Origin: Arthrobacter sp. ES3-54
GTDB lineage: Bacteria; Actinomycetota; Actinomycetes; Actinomycetales; Micrococcaceae
Direction of reading: 5' to 3'
Length of the DNA stretch: 64,000 nt
Assembly (NCBI RefSeq): GCF_029504395.1
Contig: NZ_JAQFIF010000004.1
Coordinates: 1 to 64,000, forward strand
Below, one piece after another: positions 62,691 through 64,000 of the stretch. The notes beneath the pieces were generated by a model. That model was not told where the DNA came from. It saw nothing but the letters and a program-made list of their open reading frames with translations, and searched no databases. Positions within the stretch are counted from its first letter, which is position 1; every line of letters begins with the position of its first letter. A program made the position numbers and the translations under genes.

Positions 62691-63134
62691 CTAGCGCGTG
62701 CGCGTGCCGCTGGCCTGTCGGCGGACACGATGCGCGGCGAGGCGCAGTTGGATGATGCGGGCGGCTCCGGCGATGGCGACAAGCACGCCGCCACCGACGG
62801 CCGCAATGAACAATGCCATGCCGAGCGGGACCGACCCTTCGAGGCCAAAGAACTTCACCTGCACATATTCCTGGTTCTGCAGGATGAAGGCGATGAGCAC
62901 GATCAGCACCACCAGCGCGCAGGCAACCGCGGCCCAGACCATTCCCGCGCGGGTGACCTGGCGGGCTTCCGGGGCGCGGGCCGGCTCGGGCGCCGGCGCC
63001 GCGGGTGCCTCTGGGCGGGACGTTTCAACCTCGGAGGTCCCGGTCCCGGACCCGGCGTCGGCGGCGCCCGGGGGCTGGGTGGTCCGGACATCGTCGGGAT
63101 GGTTGGGGTCGAAGCTGCGGGGTGTCTCGGTCAT
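62691..63134 (-). CDS. LapA-domain (DUF1049) membrane protein
   Basis: 147 residues from MTETPRSFDPNHPDDV. A 55-residue Pro/Ala/acidic cytosolic start is followed by two membrane segments (VWAAVACALVVLIVLIAFIL and MALFIAAVGGGVLVAIAGAA) around the LQNQEYVQVKFFGLEGSVPL motif of LapA/DUF1049. E. coli LapA helps assemble LPS; the role in actinobacteria is unknown. The frame upstream of 63134 is not coding. Confidence 0.85.
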   Translation of the reverse strand: MTETPRSFDPNHPDDVRTTQPPGAADAGSGTGTSEVETSRPEAPAAPAPEPARAPEARQVTRAGMVWAAVACALVVLIVLIAFILQNQEYVQVKFFGLEGSVPLGMALFIAAVGGGVLVAIAGAARIIQLRLAAHRVRRQASGTRTR

Positions 63135-63428
63135 AGCGGCCGTGCCTTTCGATTGCGGGCAGGGCACACAGACTTTCTCTGGTGGCCTGCCGGTCCACTC
63201 AATACTAAGCGTGCTGATGGCTGGTGGGGTGTCCGGGCAGTTGGGCGCGCGGTTCGGGCGAACCGCCATGCCGGTGACGTTGCCTGCCGAGGCCCGGGAG
63301 AGCGTCGTCTGGGGGCCTTCTTCCCGGCAAACCCGCCGGCTGTCATGGGCCAGGACGGGCTGTTGGCACCGGCCCGGCCACGGTATAACGTCACAGCCAA
63401 GGGATTGCCTTGAAGAGGAGGCGCGGCC
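63135..63428. other. Divergent promoter region LapA-domain gene / corA
   Basis: About 290 bases with no supported gene; serves two divergent genes. GGAGG before the corA GTG is the only clear element. Confidence 0.4.
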
Positions 63429-64000
63429 GTGACCATTATTGACAACGCCGTCTATGTGGACGGTCACCGGACCGCCGACCCGGAAGGCCTCGAGGAGACG
63501 TATTTTCTCCTGCGGCAGCGCGAGGGCATGGCCTGGATCGGGCTCTACCGGCCGGACCCTGAAGAGCTGCGCTCGGTGGCCGAGGAATTCGACCTCAGCC
63601 ACCTGGCCGTGGAGGACGCGCTCGCCGGCCACCAGCGGGCCAAGCTGGAGCACTATGGCGAGACATTGTTCCTGGTGCTGCGGCCCGCCCGGTACCTGGA
63701 CGAAGTGGAGAAGGTCGAGTTCGGCGAGATCCATGTGTTCGCCGGCCCGGATTTTGTGGTGACGGTCCGCCGGGCAGAGTCTCCCGATCTGGCCCGGGTG
63801 CGCCGGCGCATGGAGTCCGAGCCGGAGTTCCTGGCGCTCGGTCCGGATGCGGTGTTGTATGCGATTCTGGACCAGGTGGTGGACGAGTACGAGCCGGTGG
63901 CCGCGGGGCTGGAAAACGACATCGATGAAATCGAAGATGACCTGTTCGCCGCCGATCCCGGTGTATCGCGCAGGATCTATGAGCTGTCCCGCCAGGTCAT
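63429..64000 (+). CDS. corA: CorA-family magnesium/cobalt transporter, 5' part
   Basis: 190 codons before the right edge, from GTG after GGAGG. The soluble N-terminal funnel is recognisable: WIGLYRPDPEELRSVAEEFD, HLAVEDALAGHQRAKLEHYG, LFLVLRPARYLDE, then the EYEPVAAGLENDIDEIEDDL helix. The two membrane helices and the GMN motif lie beyond the window. Mg/Co/Ni uptake or efflux is expected. Confidence 0.9.
   Translation, partial: MTIIDNAVYVDGHRTADPEGLEETYFLLRQREGMAWIGLYRPDPEELRSVAEEFDLSHLAVEDALAGHQRAKLEHYGETLFLVLRPARYLDEVEKVEFGEIHVFAGPDFVVTVRRAESPDLARVRRRMESEPEFLALGPDAVLYAILDQVVDEYEPVAAGLENDIDEIEDDLFAADPGVSRRIYELSRQV

Overview
The window comes from the chromosome of a high-GC actinobacterium, most likely Arthrobacter or Pseudarthrobacter (Micrococcaceae). 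This rests on gene content and order: fabD-fabH-acpP-fabF next to a PucR-type regulator and aceE, the DUF3145 and DUF3052 genes, an AhpE peroxiredoxin, an MptB-type mannosyltransferase, and many promoters with a TAnnnT box directly before the start codon. Genus is an inference; no marker gene settles it.

Positions 1 to about 16,765 are a foreign, partly decayed region. It ends at an intact large serine recombinase (15320-16750, minus). The recombinase sits directly against a 3' stub of a ComM-family gene, so an element has inserted into comM and this is its right junction; the left end lies outside the window. Inside are an eroded mobilisation module (mobC and a relaxase with several frame lesions), a second, truncated serine recombinase with its own excisionase-like gene, a tRNA 3'-end fragment, and a methyltransferase tail. 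Accessory genes include an alpha/beta hydrolase, a G1-peptidase-like protein, a metzincin-type zinc protease with a glycine-rich N-terminus, a CoiA-like nuclease lacking its N-terminus, a tandem HNH protein, a PD-(D/E)XK-like protein and a truncated Ig/IPT-domain protein. The last two lie between 28-bp imperfect direct repeats.

From about 16.8 kb onward the sequence is ordered core genome. 16.9-19.1 kb: dprA and xerC. 19.4-28.2 kb: DUF3145, the FAS-II genes fabD-fabH-acpP-fabF, a FasR-like regulator and aceE. A 19-bp motif is shared by the fabD and fasR upstream regions. 28.7-30.7 kb: DUF3052, AhpE, a sirtuin and tRNA-Val. 30.9-41.6 kb: a sugar-acid block with FAH-family hydrolase, IclR regulator, MHS-family transporter, two dehydrogenases, gluconate-5-dehydrogenase-like and idonate-dehydrogenase-like genes, a FadR-type regulator and 6-phosphogluconate dehydrogenase. 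Together these would bring sugar acids into the pentose phosphate pathway.

41.7-49.2 kb holds housekeeping genes: an SDR, cysK-cysE, msrA, a Nif3-like protein, a coiled-coil/zinc-ribbon protein, yaaA, a lipoprotein esterase and a slipin. RNase P RNA follows at 49.24 kb. 49.8-64 kb holds a GMC oxidoreductase, a long-form gap gene with a structured leader, a secreted HNH nuclease, small hypotheticals, peptide deformylase, an acyl-CoA dehydrogenase, tRNA-His, oligoribonuclease, mptB, an AlkD-like protein, methionine aminopeptidase, a GNAT protein, a LapA-domain protein and the start of a CorA transporter cut by the window edge.

The most unusual content is in the element: the metzincin protein, the nested integration history at comM, and the repeat-flanked 2.1-kb cassette. 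In the core, the best new regulatory lead is the shared fabD/fasR motif.
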